DNA from: an uncultured Psychrobacillus sp.
GTDB lineage: Bacteria > Bacillota > Bacilli > Bacillales_A > Planococcaceae
Assembly (NCBI GenBank): GCA_934234185.1
Contig: CAKQHO010000053.1
Coordinates: 1 to 20,247 of the forward strand
DNA: 20,247 nt
Direction: 5' to 3'
Shown: in pieces, positions 7,344 to 14,484 of the stretch
Layout of the letters: each line of letters opens with the position of its first letter
How positions within the stretch are numbered: the stretch's first letter is position 1
Made by a program: the position numbers and the translations under genes
Notes under the pieces: generated by a model
What the model was told of the DNA's origin: nothing
Database searches by the model: none
What the model saw: the letters and a program-made list of their open reading frames with translations, nothing else

Positions 7344-7799
7344 TTAAACCATCCAGAAGTTTATTGTATTGATTGGATGGAACGTGGTGTCGCAACAAGA
7401 GCTGCGGGAGAGGTCTATCAATGGGCGAAGATAAATGAACCTGACCTGTTTCAACTTATATATGGAGAACTAGAAGGTATGTTTAAAAGGAATTCTCGAT
7501 ATCAAAGTATATTAGAGATGTACCAGGAGATAAATAATCCGGAAGTGATTAAAATGCATCAAAAGATGTATATAAATTCAGCGAGATTAAAAAGTATGGA
7601 AGAATATATTGGACTAGACTGGCTTCTGTGGTGGTATCAGCGAAACTTAATTATCTTTACTAATGTAACAGAATTAATTGAAACTGATGATGAACGAATA
7701 TTGCTAATTATCGGGGGAGCCCATGTAGAAATTTTAAATAACTTTTTACGAGATAGTGATCTAGTAGAAGTAGAAATGGCCCATGATTTTTTATCTTAA
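7344..7799 (+). pseudogene. 5'-truncated DUF5694-like gene remnant
   Basis: The readable part matches, from memory, the C-terminal half of DUF5694 proteins, which are normally about twice this length. The features are an Asn-His-Pro-Glu-Val-Tyr-Cys-Ile-Asp-Trp-Met stretch, a Trp-Trp-Tyr-Gln-Arg-Asn segment and a final Ile-Ile-Gly-Gly-Ala-His. Family-like residues begin before the first ATG (7377) and run back to a TAA at 7341. There is no ribosome site at 7377. The N-terminal half, with its Gly-Thr-Phe-His type motif, is absent from all upstream frames I read. I infer a decayed gene that has lost its 5' half. A shorter expressed protein from 7377-7799 cannot be excluded. The biochemical function of the family is unknown. 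Confidence 0.6.
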
Positions 7800-7850
7800 C
7801 CTTTTTCTGAATTGTATTTATTATATAATAATGAGGAAGGGGGATTTATA

Positions 7851-8612
7851 ATGAAACACATTTATGCTTTTGAACAGCCAGATGAAGGTCAGGAATATAA
7901 AGAAAGAATAGAAGGCTTTCAGGATAGGCTTTCGGAATTCCAACAGCTCCTAGAAATGAAGTTTGAGTTAAATGATATACCAAAAGGGTATGTTTGGACC
8001 TCGGAAGACCTTGCAACTAGCTTTTTCTCTAACCTTCCCATTCCGGCATTTACAAGAAAAGACTTAGTATATATTACACCAGATTTAGATGCCTGGAGAA
8101 ATTTTTTCTTAAAGGTATATAGCGATATAAAAGATGAAAGTGTCATTCACTATTATCAACATTTAAATGAAGATATTATTTTAACAATAGCTGGACATGA
8201 GCTGGTTCACCATCTGGATTTATTTGTGGACGAATTTGAAGAGGAACATTTAGAATCTATTTGGTTCGAAGAGGGCATGTGCGATTACCTTAGCAGAAGA
8301 TATTTGCTGAGTAATGCTGCGTTTGAGGAAATTTCCTCTGTGGAGCTTGCGGCAGTAAATTACTATAAGGCGCAATTTGGGAATACGAGTATAGATGAAT
8401 TTGGGACTAGTACATATGAAAAACCGATTACTAATATTATGTTCGAATATAAACGAAGTTTTTTGACGATTAAATTCTTAGTAGAGGAGCGGGCTGGGGG
8501 AGATCCTCTTGTCCTATTTAGTGAATACCATAACTGGCATGATCAGGGCAGAAAGAAGCCTCTTGCGGATTATTTCCAAGTGAATCATTTATTTCGCTCT
8601 GGAGGAGATTAA
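7851..8612 (+). CDS. Putative gluzincin-type zinc metallopeptidase
   Basis: I do not recognise a named family for this 253-residue protein. It has a clear zinc-peptidase motif HELVH (His116, Glu117, His120). Twenty-one residues after His120 comes Trp-Phe-Glu-Glu-Gly-Met-Cys-Asp-Tyr, in which Glu141 before Gly is the probable third zinc ligand, as in the Asn-Glu-Gly motif of gluzincins. There is no signal peptide or membrane segment, so it is probably cytoplasmic. GAGGAAGGGGGA (7831-7843) decides the ATG at 7851; an upstream TTG at 7812 lacks a site. A TATAAT lies at 7824-7829 without a good -35. Its stop abuts the next ATG, so it forms a two-gene unit with the kinase-like protein. Substrate unknown. 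Confidence 0.8.
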   Translation: MKHIYAFEQPDEGQEYKERIEGFQDRLSEFQQLLEMKFELNDIPKGYVWTSEDLATSFFSNLPIPAFTRKDLVYITPDLDAWRNFFLKVYSDIKDESVIHYYQHLNEDIILTIAGHELVHHLDLFVDEFEEEHLESIWFEEGMCDYLSRRYLLSNAAFEEISSVELAAVNYYKAQFGNTSIDEFGTSTYEKPITNIMFEYKRSFLTIKFLVEERAGGDPLVLFSEYHNWHDQGRKKPLADYFQVNHLFRSGGD

Positions 8613-9167
8613 ATGAGTCGTTTTGTCATTATGACAGTAGGAAAAACACATAGTGGAAAAACTACCTTTGCGAAGGCATTAGAAAAAGAGCTTGCAAACT
8701 CGGTGGTAATCGATCAAGATAACCATGCAGAGTTTCTGAAAGCGTATTATCCTAGTTTATTTCATCAAGAAGGAACGAATAAAATCAAATATAGGTTAAC
8801 ACAAACGATGGTGGACTACGTGGTTCGAGATACAAATCACCATATCATTTTGTGCAATTCAAATTATAATAAGCTAGGGCGTAACAAGCTGCTAAATTAT
8901 TACGAGCAAAATGACTTTATAACCATCCTCGTATTTTTTGATATCCCAGATGAAGTACTTTACGAACGTGTGAAGAACAGCAGTAGAAATACCGATATGT
9001 TAAGAACAGCTAAAAGCTTTCTAGAGGTGCTTGATCGCCAAAAGTCTGATATGGAAAAAGAAGAGGTTTGTGCTCCAGTTAAAGGGGAAGCAGATTATTT
9101 ATTTTCAATCCAGAATGAGCAGGACGTGCAAGTTGTAATGAATGATATAGTGGCAATGGTTAGATAG
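8613..9167 (+). CDS. P-loop NTPase, polynucleotide/small-molecule kinase-like
   Basis: This 184-residue protein has a Walker A at 10-17 (Gly10-Lys-Thr-His-Ser-Gly-Lys16-Thr17), then an Asp-Gln-Asp segment at about 37-39. A Phe-Phe-Asp-Ile-Pro strand at about 108-112 is followed by an Arg-containing lid-like region with Arg-Asn-Thr-Asp-Met. This layout resembles the T4 polynucleotide kinase / zeta-toxin-like phosphotransferase group, not a helicase or ABC protein. It is translated immediately after the metallopeptidase, with GGAGGAG inside the end of that gene, so coupling is very likely. The substrate cannot be deduced. A terminator closes the unit 9 bases downstream. Confidence 0.78.
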   Translation: MSRFVIMTVGKTHSGKTTFAKALEKELANSVVIDQDNHAEFLKAYYPSLFHQEGTNKIKYRLTQTMVDYVVRDTNHHIILCNSNYNKLGRNKLLNYYEQNDFITILVFFDIPDEVLYERVKNSSRNTDMLRTAKSFLEVLDRQKSDMEKEEVCAPVKGEADYLFSIQNEQDVQVVMNDIVAMVR

Positions 9168-9175
9168 GAAATATA

Positions 9176-9222
9176 AAATGCACACAGCTTCTACTATTCG
9201 AGAACCTGTGGTGCATTTTTTT
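9176..9222. terminator. Terminator between convergent genes
   Basis: AAATGCACACAG (9176-9187) pairs with CTGTGGTGCATTT (9206-9218) apart from one bulged G, followed by seven T on the plus strand. On the minus strand the stem is followed by only a weak T-rich tract. It ends the peptidase/kinase unit and may also stop the convergent hydrolase transcript. Confidence 0.8.
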
Positions 9223-9270
9223 AGTATGTGTCGACTTTCCTATTTGCTTATCGGGGACATAGATGCTTTT

Positions 9271-10122
9271 TTAGAGACTTAATAAAAAATCATTTAACCT
9301 CTTTTCCAAAATAATTGGATTATCAAGCCAAGGGTAATGACCTGATTTAGCTATAAGGCTAAAAGTACTATTGGACAAAGACGAAGATAGCTGCAAAGAG
9401 TATTTACCCGGTCGGGGATCAGTTTCACCATGAATAAAAAGAGAAGGGAAATGAATGTTGGAAATGCCTGTTATGAATTCCCTGCTCTCTAAGTAGTTGG
9501 GAGTTTCTGAAGAAATTTGTTGGTTTACTTCATTATTTACAAAGGGATAATCTACTCGTGGCAGCTTGACATAATTTGCTTGATCAAACAAATCAGTTCT
9601 TAGGCTAAGTTCTCGTAATCTCTTTTGGGTATATACTTTTTCATCACCTTTTAACGTGTCTATTATTTTTCGTAAATATAAAAATTCTTCTCTATCTTTT
9701 TCGTCCATATAGTTTAATCTATTTTCACGATACTCTGCATGCCAAGCATTATTCACTCCTGTACCCGATATGTAAATTAATGCTTTAACTTTTGAAGGAT
9801 ATTTAGCAGAATATGCTAGAGCCAAAGAAGCGCCCCACGAATGTCCGCATACTACCCAACTATTTATGCCTAAATGAATTCTCAGCTGCTCTAAATCTTC
9901 TATAAATGTCTCTATATTATAGGGACCTTTCTTCTCTGATCTCCAGCTTCCTCTTTGCTCATACCGAATAATTTGAAAGATCTCAGCATTTATTAGTTTT
10001 CCTAAAGGCTCTAAATAATCATAGGCACCTGGTCCTCCGTGTATGAGAACAATTGGTATGCCTTTTCCTTGTACTAGATGCCAGAGCATCACATTATTTA
10101 TATGGGATATATTCTGTTCCAT
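9271..10122 (-). CDS. Alpha/beta hydrolase, proline iminopeptidase-like
   Basis: This 283-residue alpha/beta-hydrolase-fold enzyme has the oxyanion motif His-Gly-Gly-Pro-Gly at 28-32 and the nucleophile elbow Gly-His-Ser95-Trp-Gly at 93-97. The acid Asp235 is in Gly-Glu-Thr-Asp, and the catalytic base is His262 in Ser-Gly-His. HGGPG together with GHSWG is typical of the prolyl iminopeptidase (S33) branch. The Arg-Tyr-Glu-Gln-Arg-Gly segment replaces the usual Asp-Gln-Arg-Gly. True aminopeptidase activity is not certain, since many such proteins act on other esters or amides. There is no signal peptide, so it is cytoplasmic. AGGAGG lies 7 bases before the ATG. It is a single gene separated from ysdB by a hairpin. 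Confidence 0.85.
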   Translation of the reverse strand: MEQNISHINNVMLWHLVQGKGIPIVLIHGGPGAYDYLEPLGKLINAEIFQIIRYEQRGSWRSEKKGPYNIETFIEDLEQLRIHLGINSWVVCGHSWGASLALAYSAKYPSKVKALIYISGTGVNNAWHAEYRENRLNYMDEKDREEFLYLRKIIDTLKGDEKVYTQKRLRELSLRTDLFDQANYVKLPRVDYPFVNNEVNQQISSETPNYLESREFITGISNIHFPSLFIHGETDPRPGKYSLQLSSSLSNSTFSLIAKSGHYPWLDNPIILEKRLNDFLLSL

Positions 10123-10145
10123 ATGTTCCTCCTACAACCAAAATA

Positions 10146-10179
10146 GACTATCTCTCCTTCTAAAGGAGAAGAGATAGTC
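10146..10179 (-). terminator. Hairpin terminator after ysdB
   Basis: GACTATCTCT (10146-10155) is the exact inverse of AGAGATAGTC (10170-10179), with CCTT/AAGG extending the stem inside. On the minus strand it is followed by TATTTT. It lies between ysdB and the downstream hydrolase, so it probably separates the two transcripts. Confidence 0.6.
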
Positions 10180-10219
10180 ACTTTTATAAGTTAAGATATC
10201 TTTTTATTTTATGCTATGG

Positions 10220-10606
10220 TTATGCCTCTTCCTTCATTAACTGCTCAATCGGGCTTTTCCAGTTAATTTTAGCAGAAGGGTAATTCATTTTAATTTCGTT
10301 TTGAAGAAAATAAAAATCATCTTTTGTGAAGCCGTGTAATTTAGAAGGATCCTTTGTCCACACGAAAATGGAGACTACTTCAAATGCTTGCTCTGTAGTC
10401 CCAAGGTATTTTTCTCCTTCAAACATAACGCCCTTATAGGTGATGAAAAAGTTTTTACGAACATTTTTAATGTCATCGTAAAAGTAATAGCTTTCTTTTT
10501 CATGTGCTTCATCAAGCTTTCTTTTTGGGTCAAATAAGTAACGTAGAATTTTATAGAAAATGTATATGATAAGTACAATAATGAGCAATCGTAAAATATG
10601 GACCAA
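10220..10606 (-). CDS. ysdB: Sigma-W pathway protein YsdB, TTG start
   Basis: This 128-residue protein has one N-terminal membrane helix (about 4-24) and a basic-charged soluble domain; its function is unknown. It matches YsdB by length and topology, by its place between ysdA and ysdC relatives, and above all by the sigma-W promoter in front. In B. subtilis ysdB belongs to the sigma-W envelope-stress regulon. The start is TTG at 10606, with AGGAGG (10620-10615 on the minus strand) 8 bases upstream; no suitable ATG exists nearby. Unlike the B. subtilis arrangement as I recall it, the gene is inverted relative to its neighbours, facing rplT/ysdA. Confidence 0.82.
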   Translation of the reverse strand: MVHILRLLIIVLIIYIFYKILRYLFDPKRKLDEAHEKESYYFYDDIKNVRKNFFITYKGVMFEGEKYLGTTEQAFEVVSIFVWTKDPSKLHGFTKDDFYFLQNEIKMNYPSAKINWKSPIEQLMKEEA

Positions 10607-10641
10607 GAGAATGTCCTCCTTGTAAAATACATGATAAGTGC

Positions 10642-10670
10642 TATACGATAGAAGAAGTAGTTTGGTTTCA
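10642..10670 (-). promoter_or_regulatory. Sigma-W-type promoter of ysdB
   Basis: On the minus strand TGAAAC (10670-10665) and CGTATA (10647-10642) are spaced by 17 bases, matching the sigma-W consensus TGAAAC-N16/17-CGTA. The start would be near 10634, leaving a leader of about 28 bases before TTG 10606. On the plus strand the same -10 reads TATACG, 16 bases after TTGTAA, a possible weak overlapping promoter for the dUTPase gene. Confidence 0.85.
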
Positions 10671-10700
10671 AAATATCTAAAAAAATTTTTAGGAGGACAT

Positions 10701-11186
10701 ATGAACTTACAACAGTTATTTCAGATGCAGAAAACTTTAGATCAGTACATAGAATCAAATATGAACATACAAGAGGATGTCTTTCAAAAAAAGGGGCTAG
10801 CTCTTCTAATAGAATTATCAGAGCTTGCAAACGAAACGAGATGCTTTAAGTTTTGGAGTAAGAAAGGACCTTCCGAGCGAGCAGTCATATTAGAGGAATA
10901 CGTAGATTCTATACATTTTCTTTTATCTCTTGGAATCGAAAGAGATTTAGCGGATTTAGAGGAATGGCCGATTGCAGAAGTAGAGGGAGAGCTAACGGCA
11001 TTATTTTTGGAAACAAGTAACTCTATTCTGTTTTTCTTAAAGAATCCTTCAAAAGAAACATATAAAAAAGTGTGGATATTATATGGCGCTATTGCACAAA
11101 AATTAGGCTATACAAACGAGGATGTTTTGAGGGCATATATAGAGAAAAATGAAAAAAACTATGAAAGACAAAAAAATGGCTACTAG
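10701..11186 (+). CDS. Dimeric-type dUTPase (all-alpha dUTP diphosphatase)
   Basis: This 161-residue protein belongs to the all-alpha NTP pyrophosphohydrolase group (dUTPase_2). It hydrolyses dUTP to dUMP and pyrophosphate, keeping uracil out of DNA and feeding dTMP synthesis. The Mg-binding signatures are Glu38-Leu-Ser-Glu41 in the first metal helix and Glu66-Tyr-Val-Asp69 in the second. A Lys-Phe-Trp-Ser-Lys-Lys segment lies between them, as in family members. AGGAGG (10691-10696) supports ATG 10701, although the spacing is short at 4 bases. An in-frame ATG at 10638 is unsupported. The gene is divergent from ysdB with about 95 bases between starts. Exact nucleotide specificity is inferred from the family. 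Confidence 0.85.
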   Translation: MNLQQLFQMQKTLDQYIESNMNIQEDVFQKKGLALLIELSELANETRCFKFWSKKGPSERAVILEEYVDSIHFLLSLGIERDLADLEEWPIAEVEGELTALFLETSNSILFFLKNPSKETYKKVWILYGAIAQKLGYTNEDVLRAYIEKNEKNYERQKNGY

Positions 11187-11223
11187 ACTGTTGTTAATAG
11201 GAGTTTTAGTAGGCTTAATAAAT

Positions 11224-11252
11224 TGAAACCAATAGATAAGATATATCGTAAA
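11224..11252 (+). promoter_or_regulatory. Sigma-W-type promoter of the DUF2207 gene
   Basis: TGAAAC (11224-11229) is followed after exactly 17 bases by CGTAAA (11247-11252). This is the same architecture and spacer as the ysdB promoter 0.6 kb upstream. The start would be near 11258, about 25 bases before ATG 11283. Confidence 0.78.
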
Positions 11253-11282
11253 AAAAGCTAACATTGTTTCAGGGGGTGTCTT

Positions 11283-13187
11283 ATGAAAAAAAGTATCGTT
11301 TCCGTCTTTTTTTTGATCTTTGCGGTACTATCTTTCTCTTCATATGCAGAAGCAAAGTCTTTCGAAATTGAACGAATACATATTAAATCCTGGATTCAGC
11401 CGAATGGGGATTTATTGGTTAATGAGGTTTATACTTATCAATTTGATGGCGATTTTTCTAGACTAACTCGTGAATTTCCTAGTAAACATAATTTTAAAAT
11501 AAGAGACTTTTATGCTTATGAAATCAAAGAGCTGGATGCAGAGCCAGGTTTTATAAATGGGGATTCTTTAAAACAGTTACCAGTTAAATATGATGAGCAT
11601 ATGTTCCAAACATCTATTAATAAATCTAATGAGCATGCCGCGTTTCTATATGTTTATACCTTAAAAGATGCTGTTCTTTCTTATGATAACTATAGTGAGT
11701 TAAAGGTCACTTATTTTGAGGATGGTTCCTCCCATGATCAGGATTATCAGAATGTAACCATCGACTTTATTCTTCCGGAAACTGTTAACACAGATAATTT
11801 TGATGGTTTTTTATTTGATCGAAATGCTTTGGAGCCAGAAAAAAATCAATATGGTATTCGCTTTCATACACCTGTATCAAAAGCCTATTCCACTACGAAG
11901 GCAAGCTTTTATTTTCCTTCACATGTTATGAAGGATATGGAAAAAATGAGCAGAGGAGATTCATTAGAGGCTGCGTTAGAAGCTGAGCGTCAAGAATGGA
12001 ATAAGATGAGGGAACGCCTAGGTTCTTTAGAGGACTTAAAGAGTATTATCCCTTATTTTACGTATGGAATTCTTCTTCTTGCATTACTCTCGATTATTCT
12101 ACTGCCACAGAGGCATTTTTGGAGAAGTGGGCCAATAGAGAATATGATAAATACAGATGTATTGTATTTATATTTTGTGGACAAGACTGGTAAGCCAAAG
12201 AAAAAAAGCTTTTTAGCGGGGCTGTTTTCTTTAGTAGAGAGAGGTTTAGTAAAGGTTTCCAAGGTAGGTCCTGCCCCCCATTTTAATTATGATCCGAATG
12301 CACCGGAAACATTGGAATTTGAAATTCTAAACAAAAAGGCTACCTTCTCTTCTTATGAACAAAAGATGATAGATTGGTTATTCTTTGGACCAAAAAGATT
12401 TCATTTACATCAAGCGGCTGGAGTAGCGAAAAAAGAAAAGACAATTCCTAATTCAAATTACTTTAATGGCAGAGCGATGATTTTTCGTTCAAATAAAATA
12501 AAGTGGGAGAAAGATGTCATAAAAGCGCTCAAAGAGGCAGGGACATTTCATGATAAAATTCAATTCATACTCCTTAGTATCGGTGTATTATTATTGATGA
12601 TCCTCACCTCTTATTCTTTATACATGGATTTAGAAAGTATGGGTGGGATAGTATTCATTATTTTTGTGTCTGCGATATATATAGAAATCATTTGGTTTAA
12701 AAAGAAATCGTATAGGTGGCTGGCAGTATATAGTGTAGTCATGTTCTTTTCTATGGCGCAGTTAATAGACGAGGAACTACTTAACATGCTGCTTGCGATG
12801 CTGGTATCTTTTATTGTTCTTTCAGTTGTACTTCCTACTTATATTCTTTCTTCAAGTGCTGTCCAAGTAAAGGATGCTATCCGCTCCTTCAAAAGAAGTT
12901 TGACAAATAAACAGGAGGTAGAACTCTTTCAAAATGACGAAAAATGGGTTATCAGAGCTTATGTATTGAAGCAGAGTAAGCAAAGAATACCAATATTATC
13001 GACCGATATTCCAATTGCTACGCTTTTATTAGCAGAAGAGGATCCGCTTATTTATGTAGAGAAAACCTGGACATGGAAGAATGCACCGTTTACAGCAAGT
13101 TCAGGAGGAGGAGATTCAGGAGGAACATATGGATCAGGTGGAGGATCTTCCGGTGGAGGTGGCGGAGGAGGAGCAGGTGCAGATTAA
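11283..13187 (+). CDS. DUF2207 membrane protein with glycine-rich tail
   Basis: This 634-residue envelope protein has a signal peptide at 1-24 (Lys-Lys, a hydrophobic run, then Tyr-Ala-Glu-Ala). An extracytoplasmic DUF2207 beta-rich domain covers about 26-215. Membrane segments follow at about 257-275, 427-447, 454-471, 478-494 and 499-523. The cytoplasmic-type region between the first and second segments covers about 276-426. The C-terminus from about 608 is a Gly/Ser-rich low-complexity tail ending Gly-Ala-Gly-Ala-Asp, which is common in this family. Biochemical function is unknown. CAGGGGGTG precedes the ATG. The upstream sigma-W-type promoter suggests an envelope-stress role; I do not recall a DUF2207 gene in the known B. 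subtilis sigma-W regulon. Confidence 0.88.
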   Translation: MKKSIVSVFFLIFAVLSFSSYAEAKSFEIERIHIKSWIQPNGDLLVNEVYTYQFDGDFSRLTREFPSKHNFKIRDFYAYEIKELDAEPGFINGDSLKQLPVKYDEHMFQTSINKSNEHAAFLYVYTLKDAVLSYDNYSELKVTYFEDGSSHDQDYQNVTIDFILPETVNTDNFDGFLFDRNALEPEKNQYGIRFHTPVSKAYSTTKASFYFPSHVMKDMEKMSRGDSLEAALEAERQEWNKMRERLGSLEDLKSIIPYFTYGILLLALLSIILLPQRHFWRSGPIENMINTDVLYLYFVDKTGKPKKKSFLAGLFSLVERGLVKVSKVGPAPHFNYDPNAPETLEFEILNKKATFSSYEQKMIDWLFFGPKRFHLHQAAGVAKKEKTIPNSNYFNGRAMIFRSNKIKWEKDVIKALKEAGTFHDKIQFILLSIGVLLLMILTSYSLYMDLESMGGIVFIIFVSAIYIEIIWFKKKSYRWLAVYSVVMFFSMAQLIDEELLNMLLAMLVSFIVLSVVLPTYILSSSAVQVKDAIRSFKRSLTNKQEVELFQNDEKWVIRAYVLKQSKQRIPILSTDIPIATLLLAEEDPLIYVEKTWTWKNAPFTASSGGGDSGGTYGSGGGSSGGGGGGGAGAD

Positions 13188-13239
13188 AAATCAATAATCT
13201 ATTTGCTCAATTATTTATCCATTCAAATTAAAAATTATT

Positions 13240-13268
13240 TTGAAAATGCCGTCAATTTGTCATATAAT
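13240..13268 (+). promoter_or_regulatory. Sigma-A promoter of ysdC
   Basis: TTGAAA (13240-13245), a 17-base spacer and a perfect TATAAT (13263-13268) lie 32 bases upstream of the ysdC ATG. Confidence 0.82.
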
Positions 13269-13300
13269 TGGTTGGTGAGATTATTTAGGAGGTCGAAGTA

Positions 13301-14482
13301 ATGACAAAATTAGATGAAACACTTTCAATGTTAAAGGACTTAACAGATGCTAGAGGGATTCCAGGTAATGAACGTGAGCCTCGCCAAGTAATGGAGAAGT
13401 ATATCGCTCCTTATGCAGACAAAATTGAATATGACAACTTAGGGAGCTTGATTGCTGAAAAAGTTGGAGATGAAAACGGTCCTAAAATTATGGTAGCCGG
13501 TCACTTAGATGAAGTAGGTTTCATGGTATCTAAAATTGATGATAAAGGCTTTATTAGCTTCCAAACAGTCGGTGGCTGGTGGTCACAAGTAATGCTAGCG
13601 CAGCGGGTATCTATTATTACTCGAAAAGGAGAAACTATTACTGGTGTAATTGGTTCGAAACCACCTCATATTTTACCTCCAGAGGCTCGTAATAAGCCTG
13701 CAGACATTAAAGATATGTTTATCGATATTGGTGCTTCCTCTAAGGAAGAGGCAATGGAGTGGGGAGTACTTCCTGGTGATATGGTTGTCCCATACTTTGA
13801 ATTCCATGTGATGAATAACGAAAAACTTCTTTTAGCAAAAGCTTGGGACAACCGTATTGGTTGTGCGATTGCAATTGATGTATTAAAGGGTCTTCAAAAT
13901 GAACAGCATCCAAACATTGTATATGGTGTAGGAAACGTTCAAGAAGAGGTTGGTCTGCGTGGAGCAAAAACATCAACAATGAAAGTACAGCCTGATATTG
14001 GCTTTGCGGTTGATGTAGGTATTGCTGGAGATACACCAGGAATTACACCAAAGGAATCTACAAGTAAAATGGGAGAAGGACCTCAAATTATTCTCTATGA
14101 CGCTTCTATGGTTTCTCACAAAGGATTACGTGAATTTGTAATTGATACTGCAGATGAAAACAATATTCCTTATCAATTTGAAACAATTGCTGGTGGAGGA
14201 ACGGACGCGGGATCCATTCACATTACGTTAAATGGAGTTCCTTCATTGTCTATTGGTATAGCTACTCGTTATATTCATACTCATGCAGGAATTTTACATC
14301 GTGATGATTATGAAAACACAGTAAAGCTTATTGTAGAAGTAATTAAAAAGCTTGACCGTAATGCAGTAAATTCAATTGATTGTTATTTTTATATTATTTG
14401 TATATTAATTCACTTGACATTATATTTATACTTATTTTATAATAGTCATTACATAAAAATACGAAAAAAGGAGTTTTTATAA
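13301..14482 (+). CDS. ysdC: M42 family glutamyl aminopeptidase-like YsdC, with abnormal C-terminal extension
   Basis: This is a zinc/cobalt aminopeptidase of the M42 (TET-like) family, usually a large cytoplasmic oligomer trimming short peptides. The metal ligands expected are His68, Asp183, Glu216, Asp238 and His326, with Glu215 as the catalytic base, and all are present in their conserved contexts. TTAGGAGG precedes the ATG. The oddity is at the end: family members stop at about residue 358-361, but here the frame continues from residue 360 for 34 more residues to a TAA at 14480-14482. The added tail is hydrophobic (Cys-Tyr-Phe-Tyr-Ile-Ile-Cys-Ile-Leu-Ile) then basic, and is encoded by the argF ARG box, promoter and ribosome site. 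A stop codon (TGA 14377-14379) lies one frame away exactly where the protein should end. The core enzyme looks intact. Confidence 0.92.
   Translation: MTKLDETLSMLKDLTDARGIPGNEREPRQVMEKYIAPYADKIEYDNLGSLIAEKVGDENGPKIMVAGHLDEVGFMVSKIDDKGFISFQTVGGWWSQVMLAQRVSIITRKGETITGVIGSKPPHILPPEARNKPADIKDMFIDIGASSKEEAMEWGVLPGDMVVPYFEFHVMNNEKLLLAKAWDNRIGCAIAIDVLKGLQNEQHPNIVYGVGNVQEEVGLRGAKTSTMKVQPDIGFAVDVGIAGDTPGITPKESTSKMGEGPQIILYDASMVSHKGLREFVIDTADENNIPYQFETIAGGGTDAGSIHITLNGVPSLSIGIATRYIHTHAGILHRDDYENTVKLIVEVIKKLDRNAVNSIDCYFYIICILIHLTLYLYLFYNSHYIKIRKKEFL
14397..14414 (+). promoter_or_regulatory. ARG box (ArgR/AhrC operator) before argF
   Basis: The 18-base site matches the ARG-box pattern TNTGNATWWWWATNCANA at every fixed position except the last. 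Its end touches the -35 of argF, so bound arginine repressor would block polymerase. It lies inside the extended ysdC frame. Confidence 0.72.
14414..14443 (+). promoter_or_regulatory. Sigma-A promoter of argF
   Basis: A perfect TTGACA (14414-14419) and perfect TATAAT (14438-14443) are spaced by 18 bases. The predicted start is near 14450, about 35 bases before the argF ATG. Confidence 0.85.
14448..14465 (+). promoter_or_regulatory. Possible second, weak ARG box
   Basis: ATTACATAAAAATACGAA keeps the central ATWWWWAT core and the C at the right place, but misses three other fixed positions. Its centre is 51 bases from the first box, close to five helical turns, as would suit cooperative binding of the hexameric repressor. 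Confidence 0.4.
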
Positions 14483-14484
14483 AT

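Noticed and set aside
7812..7850. TTG start for the metallopeptidase
   Set aside because: There is no ribosome site. GAGGAAGGGGGA lies directly before ATG 7851.
10638..10700. Longer dUTPase start at ATG 10638
   Set aside because: It lies on the sigma-W -10 region and lacks a ribosome site. AGGAGG precedes ATG 10701, where family similarity begins.
10375..10830. 151-residue minus-strand open frame across ysdB and the dUTPase start
   Set aside because: It overlaps two well-supported genes in other frames and the sigma-W promoter, with hydrophobic low-information content: a shadow.
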